DNA of 64,000 bases. Origin: Ixodes scapularis (taxonomy: Eukaryota > Arthropoda > Arachnida > Ixodida > Ixodidae). The notes beneath the pieces were generated by a model. It did not search any database. It was not told the DNA's origin and saw nothing but the letters and a program-made list of their open reading frames with translations. The DNA lies in assembly GCF_016920785.2 (NCBI RefSeq), contig NW_024609948.1:1302001-1366000 (forward strand), given 5' to 3'. Shown here one piece after another: positions 19,173-29,065 of the stretch (its first letter is position 1; every line of letters starts with the position of its first letter). The position numbers and the translations under genes were made by a program.

Positions 19173-21602
19173 ATGACCACCTACAATCTCTTGTTCAAAC
19201 CTTTGAGAGCCATTCCCATAGGGTTTGAGGCAAGGTTGGAAAGTAGAGTCGACGACTACTTTAAAGATTTTTACTACGCGCTGTACTCTAACGCTGGTGT
19301 CGAAACTACCCGTTACAAAGACTACGGCGACACGGCCAATCGCGTGTTTGATTACATTGTGGCGAACCACGCTAACGACATTCGAACGGCGTTGTACGAT
19401 CCGAAGCGAGCCATAGACTTGGTCTTTTCCTACACACTCTATCTCAAGAGCATTCAGTCCAAGGTCAATTCGCTGGCCAGCGAGAAATACAAGCCCGGGT
19501 TTCTGCGCAACGTAGTCATCCCGGCCCTCAAACACTTGATCTACAGAATGTATAAGGACCCAAACAACGTCCTGGGCGAATTCATGTACACAGTCAGGAC
19601 CAGGGACGTGATAAAGCAGTACCCCGAGGCGTTGGGCGTGGAATTTGCTGGCGACGACATGCTTAGTAATTTGTACGACTTGGACGTGTACGACCTAGAT
19701 GCCGTGGACAAGTACTTGTACGGCATTAGCGGCGGAATGTACTACGACGTTAAAACCAATACGTTTAAAAAGTACAACTCTGTGCTCGAGCGATACCAGT
19801 CCCAGATATGGCAGGATTCCGTTCTAAAGTTTAAGCGACTCTTCGAAGAGTGGTGCAAGAAAGTCACGCGGCACTCTTCGTGGTCTAGCCAGCATCCAGC
19901 GTTCGATCCACTGCTCCGGGCCGTTTTCGATGCCGCGGGCACGCCGCAGTGGGACGCGGCGCTCGTTCGCTGGGTCGCCGCCGAGGAAGGTCAGACTCTT
20001 CGCATTTACGCCGAGTTGAAAGCCAAGGTTGAATATGCCCAGACCTTTATCGACGAAAAGTTTTCTCCGGAACTCTTGAAAGCCGTTGGCGAAATCGCAA
20101 AGATTGACAACGTCAAGCGGTTCGTCTTTCTCTCCGCACCTACTATGTCGCCGACCGAGTTGCAGGCCATACTAGACGCGTTTGAAAAGATTTTGAAGAA
20201 CTACACGGAGCACAAACATAGGGACGCGCTCGTCTGGGCGGTGACCCATCCGGCCGCGCACAAAGTCCGCGAAGAGGAAGAGACGAGGGACTTGTTTAAC
20301 AAGATTAAATCTGACGAGTATTTGCAGGACGGTAGCGCCTTCATAACGTCACTATTGGCACATTACGCCAAGTTTCGGAGCCTAGAGGATCTCCTGAGAG
20401 AATTTGCTAGGGACCTCGATGCCGTTCGCAAGGACGCCGTCTTGAGAAAGCGCTCGCTGGAGAACGACGAGGAGGACATTAGGAAGGCCTTGATCGACGT
20501 CGACTGGAAGGTGCTCTACGAAAAATTTGAGCGATTGAAACCGCACCTGAACGAGTTACGACGACTACTCCTCGCTGGCGTGGGCGATAGCGGCGACGTC
20601 GATGAAAAAATGGAAAAATTGGGACCTTACTATCCTTTAATCGCGAGGCACGGCAAATGTATGTTTGACGAGGCCGACGCCGCGTCTCTGTTTGCTCACG
20701 CCACCTCCAAAGGTTTGTACGAGTGGAAAGTGCGTCTCAAGTCAAAGTTTCCCAAAGACGATTTCGATAGACTCTATCGGCTCGTACAGGAACGCCACAG
20801 AGACTACGAAAACATGAGAAAGTTTCTCGGTGACAGCGGCCTGCTTAGTGCCCCTCCGCTCGTGAAACTGCCTTCGAGCGTACCAAACCTAAAGACTTGG
20901 AACGACGCGATCCTGGCCACCATGAACGCTGCGCCCGAACTATGGATCGAAAAGATAATTAGCCAGTCGAAGTGTAACTTGCAGACGCTGCGCAAAAATG
21001 TTTCCGAACTCAAATCCCTAATGACTACGGAGCGCGAACGTAGAGATAAGATCCGCGAGTGGGGAATGAGCGGACCCATCGATAGATACCCGCAGACGCA
21101 CGAAAAGGACCCAGTCGCCTTTGGCGAGTACGAGGGTTTCGACAAGGATTTGTTGGACAAAATCAAAGCCCCATACGACATTGTAGCGACGGTGGAGTTT
21201 GATCGCATTCGAAAGGCGCACGAGAATTTCGAGCGGCACTCGGAGATTGTGAGGCGAGCTCGGTCGGCGGTCGCTACACTGATAGAGGCGAACAAGGAGT
21301 ACGTGAAACACGTCGCGACGTGGGGCAAGCACCGCGCTTCCTTTTTTCCGTCCACCGAGGCGTCGCGCGAAAGCGTAAACAATCTCTTTTCGACGAGATC
21401 GGCAAATGGCGAAAACTATTGGGAGCTGCATCGAGACCTCGGGGTCGCGCAAATCACCGAGCTGTTGCACGCGGCGCGAACGGCGTACTGGAAGACCAAG
21501 CAGTTTAGTCTGGAAGCTCGAGTGAGGGTCTACCTGCGCAATCTCGTCGGCACCTTGCGCTACGCTTTCTACTCAAGAAGCACTATTATCTATCGGAGAT
21601 GA
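19173..21602 (+). CDS. Large unknown viral protein, paralogue of the split gene at 6238
   Basis: This is an 809-residue open frame from ATG 19173. The N-terminal 150 residues (FEARLESRVDDYF, then PALKHLIYRMYKDPNNVLGEF and VRTRD) match the N-terminus of the gene at 6238. The rest is long, charged and mostly helical (KSDEYLQDGSAFITSLLAHY), with heptad-like stretches, and has no membrane segment or known motif. It follows the upstream gene by 13 bases, and its stop overlaps the next start (ATGA, 21599-21602). A structural or replication-accessory role is possible from position beside the SF3 helicase, but nothing in the sequence proves it. Confidence 0.8.
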   Translation: MTTYNLLFKPLRAIPIGFEARLESRVDDYFKDFYYALYSNAGVETTRYKDYGDTANRVFDYIVANHANDIRTALYDPKRAIDLVFSYTLYLKSIQSKVNSLASEKYKPGFLRNVVIPALKHLIYRMYKDPNNVLGEFMYTVRTRDVIKQYPEALGVEFAGDDMLSNLYDLDVYDLDAVDKYLYGISGGMYYDVKTNTFKKYNSVLERYQSQIWQDSVLKFKRLFEEWCKKVTRHSSWSSQHPAFDPLLRAVFDAAGTPQWDAALVRWVAAEEGQTLRIYAELKAKVEYAQTFIDEKFSPELLKAVGEIAKIDNVKRFVFLSAPTMSPTELQAILDAFEKILKNYTEHKHRDALVWAVTHPAAHKVREEEETRDLFNKIKSDEYLQDGSAFITSLLAHYAKFRSLEDLLREFARDLDAVRKDAVLRKRSLENDEEDIRKALIDVDWKVLYEKFERLKPHLNELRRLLLAGVGDSGDVDEKMEKLGPYYPLIARHGKCMFDEADAASLFAHATSKGLYEWKVRLKSKFPKDDFDRLYRLVQERHRDYENMRKFLGDSGLLSAPPLVKLPSSVPNLKTWNDAILATMNAAPELWIEKIISQSKCNLQTLRKNVSELKSLMTTERERRDKIREWGMSGPIDRYPQTHEKDPVAFGEYEGFDKDLLDKIKAPYDIVATVEFDRIRKAHENFERHSEIVRRARSAVATLIEANKEYVKHVATWGKHRASFFPSTEASRESVNNLFSTRSANGENYWELHRDLGVAQITELLHAARTAYWKTKQFSLEARVRVYLRNLVGTLRYAFYSRSTIIYRR

Positions 21603-23143
21603 TCATGGCGCACGCATTTACCCCAACGGAAGAGGACGACGACGGAGGTCCCGTGATCTACAAAACGACACAGGTCACTTGGGATCAACTCGTCTGGACA
21701 ATGTTGATAGAAGTGTTTGGATCTAGCGAACAGGCACGCATGGTCCTGGAGTTTTTGGCACTAGGGCTCTCGACAGACAGTAACGGGAGATTGGTCATGT
21801 TTCTCCACGGCCAGTCTACGAACGGAAAGTCAATGTTTCTGGAATTGGTCAACAAGATGTTTGGAAAGGACAATCTTTTGGTTCGACACTTGCCGTCCAA
21901 TTTCTTTACGTCAAAGTCGGACCAGCGCATGGACGCAACCTTCCGTTACAACGCCGAGGAGGTGCGCTTTGTGATAGAGAGCGAGATGCCGATTTTGGAC
22001 ATGGACGAAGGCGGTCGCCGGAAATTTAAGCAATATACCGGAGGCAATACGGTGGCCAACCGCCAACCCTACGATCGTTGCAACAACGATTTCATACTCA
22101 CTTCCAAATTTCTCACGGCCTCCAACGACTTACCGTACATTCCGCTACACATGAGCGCCGAACAGAAGCGAATCATGATCGTACCGGCTCTGTCTACCTT
22201 TATCCAGGACCGGGCCCTCTTGCGGCGCAACCTAATCGGCAACATGGTCGCGGATCGCTATTGCCGACTCTTTTTTAACGTAGAGTATCCGCGCATCAAG
22301 CTCGACTGCGTCGTCAATATGAACCAACAGGCCAACACCATGTTTCCTCAAGACAATATAAATCTGCACTATAAAAAAATTTGCTTTCCGCAGTATTACC
22401 AGGATATACTGTCGGAATCCTTGATTCAGACAATCAAGCAGCCAGCGAGATTCATCCCCACACAGAGATGGCTCGTGGGCAACAGAAATTACGTTCGTCC
22501 AGACTTCAAGGAGAAGATGGGCGCCGCTCTCTGCAGGATCCTACTGGAGCACGTCGTACCGTCGATGGGTGGGCTAAAGGAATCTTCAAAGACCGTCAAC
22601 AAACTAGAGACCTACGTGTCGGACAACCAATCTCTCTTTGCCAGTTACAAGAAAATCTTGTACGCTATCCTAAAGAAACTCGTCGTGCAGCGAAAGGGCT
22701 ACAGGGTCCTGACGCACCACCTCCGTGTTCAGGTCCAGGAAGAGCTGTCCGTGCAACGGGAAGCGATTCGAGGTCTTTTATTTGGTCGCTATAGAAACGC
22801 AGGTTCCGAGGCCTTTGAAGAAATTGACAGCGCGGTCAAGTCGGATCGCTCGTTTTGTTACTGTCTACGCGAATGCAACTTTGACCTGACGACCGCCAAA
22901 GACGGAGTCCAGCTCAACGATTTTCAATACATCGAAGAGTTTCTGGACGACCGTGCTAAGCGATACATCTCGCCGATCGAGGGGTTGCTGTTGCGCGAAG
23001 ACTTGAAAAAGTACGCGTCGAGTAACCTGTACGAGGGCCCGAGCGAACACGAAGTGGAGCGGACGAGACGGACCTGTATGTTTGATCCGGCGGTCGATCG
23101 GGACTTGGTCTACGGTTCGCGCGGATCCAACGAAAAAAACTAG
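21599..23143 (+). CDS. D5-like superfamily 3 helicase
   Basis: This 514-residue protein has the SF3/D5 ATPase core in its first 200 residues. Walker A is GQSTNGKS (71-78), the acidic Walker B region is FVIESEMP (about 124-131), then come QYTGGNTVANRQPY (about 144-157) and the sensor stretch LTASNDLPYI with its conserved Asn (about 175). Basic residues in EQKRIMIVP are the likely arginine-finger region. Proteins of this class unwind DNA at replication forks of poxviruses, asfarviruses, other nucleocytoplasmic viruses and some phages. The usual N-terminal primase domain is absent here and is not obvious in the preceding gene. ATG 21599 overlaps the upstream stop; ATG 21605 is an alternative. 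Confidence 0.88.
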   Translation: MIMAHAFTPTEEDDDGGPVIYKTTQVTWDQLVWTMLIEVFGSSEQARMVLEFLALGLSTDSNGRLVMFLHGQSTNGKSMFLELVNKMFGKDNLLVRHLPSNFFTSKSDQRMDATFRYNAEEVRFVIESEMPILDMDEGGRRKFKQYTGGNTVANRQPYDRCNNDFILTSKFLTASNDLPYIPLHMSAEQKRIMIVPALSTFIQDRALLRRNLIGNMVADRYCRLFFNVEYPRIKLDCVVNMNQQANTMFPQDNINLHYKKICFPQYYQDILSESLIQTIKQPARFIPTQRWLVGNRNYVRPDFKEKMGAALCRILLEHVVPSMGGLKESSKTVNKLETYVSDNQSLFASYKKILYAILKKLVVQRKGYRVLTHHLRVQVQEELSVQREAIRGLLFGRYRNAGSEAFEEIDSAVKSDRSFCYCLRECNFDLTTAKDGVQLNDFQYIEEFLDDRAKRYISPIEGLLLREDLKKYASSNLYEGPSEHEVERTRRTCMFDPAVDRDLVYGSRGSNEKN

Positions 23144-23235
23144 AGGGGAGAAGCGTGGAGGATCTACATACATGATCCTAAAGGCCAAGAAACGAATGGT
23201 GGTTAACGTGGCACGTCGCGTTAATCTGCTGTAAA
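23144..23235. other. Short gap between convergent viral genes
   Basis: About 90 bases between the helicase stop and the tail of the minus-strand gene. It holds a 20-codon basic plus-strand frame (23172-23234, starting MILKAKKRM) that is too short to call. Confidence 0.4.
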
Positions 23236-23329
23236 TCACTCTAGGGCTGGAATCCCCTCTTCTTGCCGCGGCGGCTCGACCGGAACCTGCACTACTTCGT
23301 CGACGACAGGTTCGTCTATCGCCAAGTCG
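23236..23329 (-). pseudogene. Displaced 3' end of the viral gene at 29066-31129
   Basis: On the minus strand, the frame entering from the target duplication (23329-23317) codes for about 30 acidic and Pro-rich residues, then stops at 23236-23238. It is the natural C-terminus of the minus-strand gene that LINE copy 3 separated from its body 5.7 kb away. The phase is continuous across the duplication. In the present arrangement the body instead stops within the LINE tail. Confidence 0.8.
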
Positions 23330-23869
23330 CCCCGCAGGGGGCACCTGTGAAAGCAGGTGTTTGGAGAGTGGCGTCTCCACGGACCCCGAGCCATGCGGGT
23401 TCGCCTGCCCACGTCTGGCTGTGCGTGGCTTTCCCGTGTCTGGGGAAAAGGGCATCCTGGTGGTTGAGCCGAGCCCGGGGTAGGTTTGGACCCTTCGGGG
23501 CCCCCCGGGCGAGGCAATACACCACTTCGGCCCCCGCTTCTCATAGACGGGAGTCCTGGTAAGGCCCGGCCAGGATGATACAGTCTAGTCGCCACTTCTA
23601 CTATCCCCTCTCTACTTTCACCCTTGTCTTCTCCTCCTTTTCACTCTTCTCATTTCTCTTCTTTCCTTTTCAACTCCTTTGGCGGCAAGGGCTAACCTTG
23701 GGTGGCGACAGACACCTTGTCCAGAACCACTCTTGGTTATAGAGACTGGGCAGCACTAATAGCGTAACGTCTTCAGCCAAGCCATTCTTGTTATGGAGCG
23801 TTACCTATTCCCTTGTTGGGCTCGGTGGTGGGCGGTGCACCACAGTTTCCGAAAACCCTCCCCCTTCAT

Positions 23870-25168
23870 ATGGGTTCTCAAGCTAAAAAACCTTTTGATC
23901 GGGCCCCGAAAAGGGTCCGCACCGAAGCACTGCAGATAGAAAAACCAACATACACATTTTCAAAGTTCCCCAAGTTTCTTGTCATGCACTCTGAGGATGA
24001 AAAACCGCTTGGCAAGTTGTCCCCTTTCCTCATTTCAAAAGTGCTTGAAGGAGTGATTGGGAAGAATTACAATGCAAAAAAGATGGCATCTGGTGATCTC
24101 CTAGTGGAGATACACAGTAAGCAACAAAGTGATTCACTATTAGCACTAAACTGTGTGACTGATTACAAAGTCACTGTCACACCTCATAGAACACTTAACA
24201 CAATTCAAGGAGTGATCTCAGAAGACGACCTGCTCGAGTGTACAGAAACCGAAGTAGTTGAGGGCCTTTCCACACAGGGGGTAATCGCTGCTCGGCGTAT
24301 TACCCTTCGCCGCGATGGTGTTGAACGCAAGACGAAACACATCATCCTCACATTTGAGTCAACTACACTTCCTGAAGTTGTGAAGGCAGGATATCTCCAG
24401 TGCCGCGTCCGCCCCTATGTGCCAAACCCTCAGCGGTGTTTTAAATGCCAACGGTTTGGCCATGGGTCACGGAACTGTCGAGGAAGTGACACTTGTGCCA
24501 AGTGTTCTAGCAAGGAGCACGTTGCTGATGTGTGCGAGAATGAGCCCCACTGTGCTAACTGTAGCGGTAAGCACCCAGCGTACTCCCGATCCTGCCCATT
24601 ATGGAAACAGGAAAAAGAAATCCTCACCTTGAAGGTTACTGAAAATATTTCATACGCTGATGCAAAGAAGCGTTTCGCCTTTGTATCCAAAGGCTCTTAT
24701 GCCGAGGCCGTACGCAGGGGACCGGTACGGCCAATGGTTTCGACGGGAACGCAGACGTCTACGGACAGTCTGCGCCTCCCGTCGAGGTCTCCGTCCTCGG
24801 GAGCGGTGCCAGTGACACCGCTTTCGAACCGTAAGGTGGATGCTGCCTCTTCTGCATCCACCTCAGGGCAGGGGCTGACCCCCCCTGCTGCACCTGGCCC
24901 TTTGGCTCCTAAGGGCCGAGGCCTACCCCCTCGCTCCTCTGCTCCCCAGAGGAAGCCCGGTGAGACGTCGAAGCAGTTGGCCCCTAAGGGTCAACCGACG
25001 ACACCACCGGAAGAGCCCATGGAAGAGTGTGGGCTCAGATCCGACGACGAGGCTATCCTCTCGGGATCGGAGTCCTCCCTCGCTGCTCCCACTACCTCTA
25101 GTGGGAAGCAGAATGACTGCGCGAAAAAGAAAAACGCTCCGCGCATAAAAATCGATTTTAAACCTTAG
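23870..25168 (+). CDS. LINE copy 3 ORF1, zinc-knuckle protein
   Basis: I chose ATG 23870 by its alignment with the starts of copies 1 and 2 at the end of the shared 5' UTR. About 432 residues. An N-terminal region (TFSKFPKFLVMHSEDEKPL) shared with the other copies leads to three knuckles (CFKCQRFGHGSRNC, CAKCSSKEHVADVC, CANCSGKHPAYSRSC) and a Pro/Ser-rich tail ending in a basic stretch. No lesions seen. The likely role is RNA binding and chaperoning in retrotransposition. Confidence 0.9.
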   Translation: MGSQAKKPFDRAPKRVRTEALQIEKPTYTFSKFPKFLVMHSEDEKPLGKLSPFLISKVLEGVIGKNYNAKKMASGDLLVEIHSKQQSDSLLALNCVTDYKVTVTPHRTLNTIQGVISEDDLLECTETEVVEGLSTQGVIAARRITLRRDGVERKTKHIILTFESTTLPEVVKAGYLQCRVRPYVPNPQRCFKCQRFGHGSRNCRGSDTCAKCSSKEHVADVCENEPHCANCSGKHPAYSRSCPLWKQEKEILTLKVTENISYADAKKRFAFVSKGSYAEAVRRGPVRPMVSTGTQTSTDSLRLPSRSPSSGAVPVTPLSNRKVDAASSASTSGQGLTPPAAPGPLAPKGRGLPPRSSAPQRKPGETSKQLAPKGQPTTPPEEPMEECGLRSDDEAILSGSESSLAAPTTSSGKQNDCAKKKNAPRIKIDFKP

Positions 25169-25231
25169 TAACCCGTTTTTACCCATTCTTGCAGTTTATA
25201 AGTTAAAGTTTATTTTAATTTTAGCACTGCT

Positions 25232-28200
25232 ATGACTAAACAATTAGGTATCATGCAGTGGAACTGTCGCGGCCTTCTTCGTAATATTGATGACGTTAAT
25301 TTTTTTCTCGATGAGCTTCGTCCTGTGGCACCCTGTTTGCAGGAAACCCATCTGACCGACAAACACACACAGGTCTTACGCCGGCACCAGGTTTTTAGGA
25401 AGGATCGCCTTTCTCCTAGCCCTTCTGGTGGTGTCGCAGTTGTAGTGCAGAGCGGGGTTGTGTGTGCTCAGGTTCCTCTACAAACACCACTCGAGGCAGT
25501 AGCAGTTCGCGTTCTCCTTGACCGACTCGTCACCCTGGTCTCTCTCTACCTGCCACCCAACGTTCCACTGCAGCTCCACGAGCTACAAGGACTCATAGAT
25601 CAGCTGCCTAAGCCTTTTTTAATTCTAGGTGATTTTAACGCCCACCACCCACTGTGGGGTAGTGTTCGTCAGGATTCTCGTGGTGGAGTTTTAGAACGAC
25701 TTTTATTATCCTCCGGGCTCTGTCTTCTGAATAAAAAGGAGCCAACGTTTTTTAGTGCTGCTCATAACACCTTTACTTCAATAGACCTTTCCATATCATC
25801 ATCAGCTTTACTTCCATGCTTTTCATGGAAGGTTTTAGATAATCCATTTGGCAGCGATCATTTCCCCATAATTTTAGAAAGTTCAATACCCCTTCCTTCG
25901 CTTTCGACCCGCCTTCCAAAGTGGAAATTAGAGAAGGCTGACTGGGCTCTTTTTGGTTTAAATGCCGTACTGGATCCATCGCTTTTTCGCAGTATGTCCC
26001 CCGAGGAGGCGACGGTGTTTGTCACTGAATGTCTAATTAATGCTGCTGCATCTTCTATTCCGCAAACATCCGGCGTCCTACCCCGGAGATGCAAACCCTG
26101 GTGGAATGAGGACTGCACAGTCACTCGCAGGAAACAGAACAAGGCATGGGGTATACTTCGCCGTTATCCCACTGCTTTGAACCTGATTGAATTTAAAAAA
26201 TGTAGGGCCAAGGCACGTTGGACACGGAAACAGGCAAAGAGGACATCATGGGAAAAATATATATCTTCTCTAAATAGCTTTGTCCCAGCTAAAGAAGTTT
26301 GGGATCGCCTGCGGAAAGTTCGAGGAGATTACCAATCTTTCCGAACTCCTCTGTTTTCTTCCCCCTCTGTATCGCTGAAAGATCAAGCAAATGTTCTTGG
26401 GGAGCATTTCCATCTTATTAGTAGCTCCTCTAATTTTAGCGAAAAATTCAAGAAGTTCCAGTCGACTGTTGAAAAGCAGCCCATCTCGATGTTGGAGGGT
26501 GGTTCATTTTTTTACAATAGACCATTCACAATGTGTGAACTCAAAGTCGCTCTTGGTGCAAAGAAGCAGTCTGCACCAGGGCCAGACAGGCTCCACTATG
26601 AAATGTTGAGGAAACTGTCCCCTGAATCTATGAACGGTTTGTTAACTTTCTTTAATCATCTATGGCAAGCTGCTGCCTTTCCTCGTTGCTGGAAACATGC
26701 CCACATAATCCCTTTTTTGAAACCTGGGAAAGACCCTTCCATTCCTACGAGCTATCGTCCCATCGCACTCACAAGTTGCTTAGGGAAGACTTATGAGCGG
26801 CTTGTGAATCGTCGTCTTGTCCATTTCTTGGAGGCTGAGAATTTTTTTGATGTAAACCAGTGCGGCTTTCGGGAGGGACGAGCGACCACCGATCATTTGG
26901 TTCGCCTAGAGACCGCTATACGTGAGGCATTTGTACACCGGCAGCATTGTGTCTCGGTGTTTTTTGATTTACACAAAGCATATGATACCACATGGAGGTA
27001 TGGAATACTTCGTGACTTGTACAACTGTGGTGTACGGGGCCGCATGCTTCAGTGCATACAGAGCTTTCTCAGCGAAAGAACCTTTCAAGTCCGATTGGGC
27101 TCCACACTTTCAGATGTTTTTTCTCAAGAAAATGGTGTTCCTCAAGGAGGAGTGTTGAGCGTTACCCTCTTTGCTGTAAAGATTAACAGTCTAGCTAAGG
27201 TTATGCCATCATCAGTAACTTACTCTCTATATGTGGATGATGTGCAAATCTCTGTGTCTTCCTGTAACCTCTCCAGTTGTGAACGACAATTGCAGCTTAC
27301 AATCAATAGAATGTGTAAGTGGGCAGACGAAAACGGCTTCAAATTTTCTCCTGAAAAAACAGTCTGTGTTCCTTTTTCATTACGCCGCGGATTGTCTCTT
27401 GATCCTTCCTTGCATCTTAATAGCATTGAGATATCAGTCCAACAAGAACACAAATTTTTGGGTGTTATTTTTGACAAGAAACTTACCTTTGTACCCCATC
27501 TGAAGAATTTGAAACGGAAATGCTTGATGTCATCAAGCATCCTAAAAGTGCTATCGCATATGTCGTGGGGTGCTGATAGGCGCTGTCTTCTACGACTGTA
27601 TAACTCCTTAGTTCGATCCCGCCTCGACTATGGTGCAGTAGTATATGGGTCAGCGCGGCCATCCGCTCTTAAGATGCTTGACCCAGTACACCACCTTGGA
27701 CTACGACTTTCTACAGGTGCATTTCGCACATCTCCTGTGAAGAGTTTGTATGCTGATACGCATCAAATGTCCCTTGAGAAACGGAGGCAGTACCTCAGCG
27801 TCTCTTATGCTTACAAAATATTTTCAAATCCAAAGCATCCCTCCTACAGTGCCCTTCATGCTTGCAGAAGTTCACAACTTTTCGAAAACAAGCCAAGCAT
27901 TGTTAGACCATTAAGCCTCCGTTTGCAAAGTACTTGTCAATCCCTTAATATCCCCCTCCATGAGATTCCCTTGCTTAAAAACACTCATAGGGTTGCTCCA
28001 TGGGATGTTCTGCCGATTTTCTGTGACTGGTCACTTGCAAAATACAGTAAGAGGGTCATTTCACCACAAATCCTCCGGCAGGAGTTCCTCTCCTTGCAAC
28101 AAAAATATGCAGACTACCTGGAGTTTTATACAGATGGGTCTAAATCGTCGTCTTTTGTAGGGTGTGCTTTCTATTCCGCCTCCTACAGCAAAGCCACACA

Positions 28201-28951
28201 AGTTGATTCTAGGGCAAGCATTTTCACTGCAGAGCTTTATGCTATTTTACTAGCGGTCGAACATATACTCGACAATAGTATAATGAAAGCTGTAATTTTT
28301 GTCGACTCACAGAGTGCCTTATTGGCTGTGTCCTCCCTGATGCCCACAAAGAACCGCCTTGCACAATATCTACATGGTAAGATCAATAGCGCCCTGCGAC
28401 GCGGTCGGGACATTAAGTTCTGCTGGGTGCCAAGCCACGTTGGGATTTTGGGCAATGAAGAGGCGGATAAATTGGCCGTGTCTGCCCAAGGCTCGTCTAT
28501 AACATTCAATTGCTTACCTTACCAAGACTTGAAACCACTTCTGAGGAAATCTATTTTTCTCAAATGGCAGCTTGAATGGGATACAGAGAGCAACAACAAA
28601 CTTCACATTATCAAGCCCGTTCTGGGCGTTTGGGAGAGCTCTTACAACAGGGAACGTCGTGTGGAGGTTCTTCTATGCCGTCTAAGAATGGGTCACTCCC
28701 GTGTGACACATCGGTATCTGCTTCGTGGTGAGGATGTTGCACTATGTGAACATTGTGGAGAGCTTCTGACCGTGTTGCACATTTTGTGGCATTGTTCGTC
28801 CCATCAACCACTCCGTCAATCATGTTTTATCGAACTTTTTAGGGATCATCTCCCATTTCATCCCTCTTTTTTGCTTGGTGATAAACCTTTAGTTCCATTC
28901 AGCCGTGTCTTAGACTTTTTAAAACAAACTGGATATTTATACCATTTGTAA
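25232..28951 (+). CDS. LINE copy 3 ORF2: endonuclease, reverse transcriptase, RNase H
   Basis: This is a 1239-residue uninterrupted frame. The APE endonuclease motifs are QWNCRGLL, QETHL, LGDFNAHHPLWGS, SIDLSIS and GSDHFPI (residues 8 to about 215). Reverse transcriptase shows SYRPIALTSC, QCGFREGRAT, FFDLHKAYDT, NGVPQGGVLS and YVDD (about 510-675). RNase H shows FYTDGSKSSSFVGC, FTAELYAILLAVEHI, VIFVDSQSALLA and CWVPSHVGILGNEEAD (about 965-1075). A Cys-His cluster (CEHCGELLTVLHILWHC) lies near the end. All catalytic motifs I can check are present, so the element could be autonomous. Confidence 0.93.
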   Translation: MTKQLGIMQWNCRGLLRNIDDVNFFLDELRPVAPCLQETHLTDKHTQVLRRHQVFRKDRLSPSPSGGVAVVVQSGVVCAQVPLQTPLEAVAVRVLLDRLVTLVSLYLPPNVPLQLHELQGLIDQLPKPFLILGDFNAHHPLWGSVRQDSRGGVLERLLLSSGLCLLNKKEPTFFSAAHNTFTSIDLSISSSALLPCFSWKVLDNPFGSDHFPIILESSIPLPSLSTRLPKWKLEKADWALFGLNAVLDPSLFRSMSPEEATVFVTECLINAAASSIPQTSGVLPRRCKPWWNEDCTVTRRKQNKAWGILRRYPTALNLIEFKKCRAKARWTRKQAKRTSWEKYISSLNSFVPAKEVWDRLRKVRGDYQSFRTPLFSSPSVSLKDQANVLGEHFHLISSSSNFSEKFKKFQSTVEKQPISMLEGGSFFYNRPFTMCELKVALGAKKQSAPGPDRLHYEMLRKLSPESMNGLLTFFNHLWQAAAFPRCWKHAHIIPFLKPGKDPSIPTSYRPIALTSCLGKTYERLVNRRLVHFLEAENFFDVNQCGFREGRATTDHLVRLETAIREAFVHRQHCVSVFFDLHKAYDTTWRYGILRDLYNCGVRGRMLQCIQSFLSERTFQVRLGSTLSDVFSQENGVPQGGVLSVTLFAVKINSLAKVMPSSVTYSLYVDDVQISVSSCNLSSCERQLQLTINRMCKWADENGFKFSPEKTVCVPFSLRRGLSLDPSLHLNSIEISVQQEHKFLGVIFDKKLTFVPHLKNLKRKCLMSSSILKVLSHMSWGADRRCLLRLYNSLVRSRLDYGAVVYGSARPSALKMLDPVHHLGLRLSTGAFRTSPVKSLYADTHQMSLEKRRQYLSVSYAYKIFSNPKHPSYSALHACRSSQLFENKPSIVRPLSLRLQSTCQSLNIPLHEIPLLKNTHRVAPWDVLPIFCDWSLAKYSKRVISPQILRQEFLSLQQKYADYLEFYTDGSKSSSFVGCAFYSASYSKATQVDSRASIFTAELYAILLAVEHILDNSIMKAVIFVDSQSALLAVSSLMPTKNRLAQYLHGKINSALRRGRDIKFCWVPSHVGILGNEEADKLAVSAQGSSITFNCLPYQDLKPLLRKSIFLKWQLEWDTESNNKLHIIKPVLGVWESSYNRERRVEVLLCRLRMGHSRVTHRYLLRGEDVALCEHCGELLTVLHILWHCSSHQPLRQSCFIELFRDHLPFHPSFLLGDKPLVPFSRVLDFLKQTGYLYHL

Positions 28952-29065
28952 ATATGTAGCCTCAAAGTAAACTTTTGTTACAATATGCTCTAAATACATT
29001 AAGTTTGGCGCATTATGGCCCTCGTTGCTGCTGCGCCAGTAAACTCCTAATCATCATCATCATCA

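Larger units (their letters stand above)
23330..29065 (+). mobile_element. I-type non-LTR retrotransposon, copy 3, apparently intact
   Basis: The element runs from CCCCGCAGGGGGCACC at 23330 to an (ATC)n tail at 29065, about 5.74 kb, between 13-base duplications TATCGCCAAGTCG (23317-23329 and 29066-29078). Both ORFs are open, and the 3' hairpin is present (TGGCGCA 29006-29012, TGCGCCA 29032-29038). The insertion lies near the 3' end of the minus-strand viral gene at 29066-31129. The full-length structure and open frames suggest recent activity. Confidence 0.93.
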
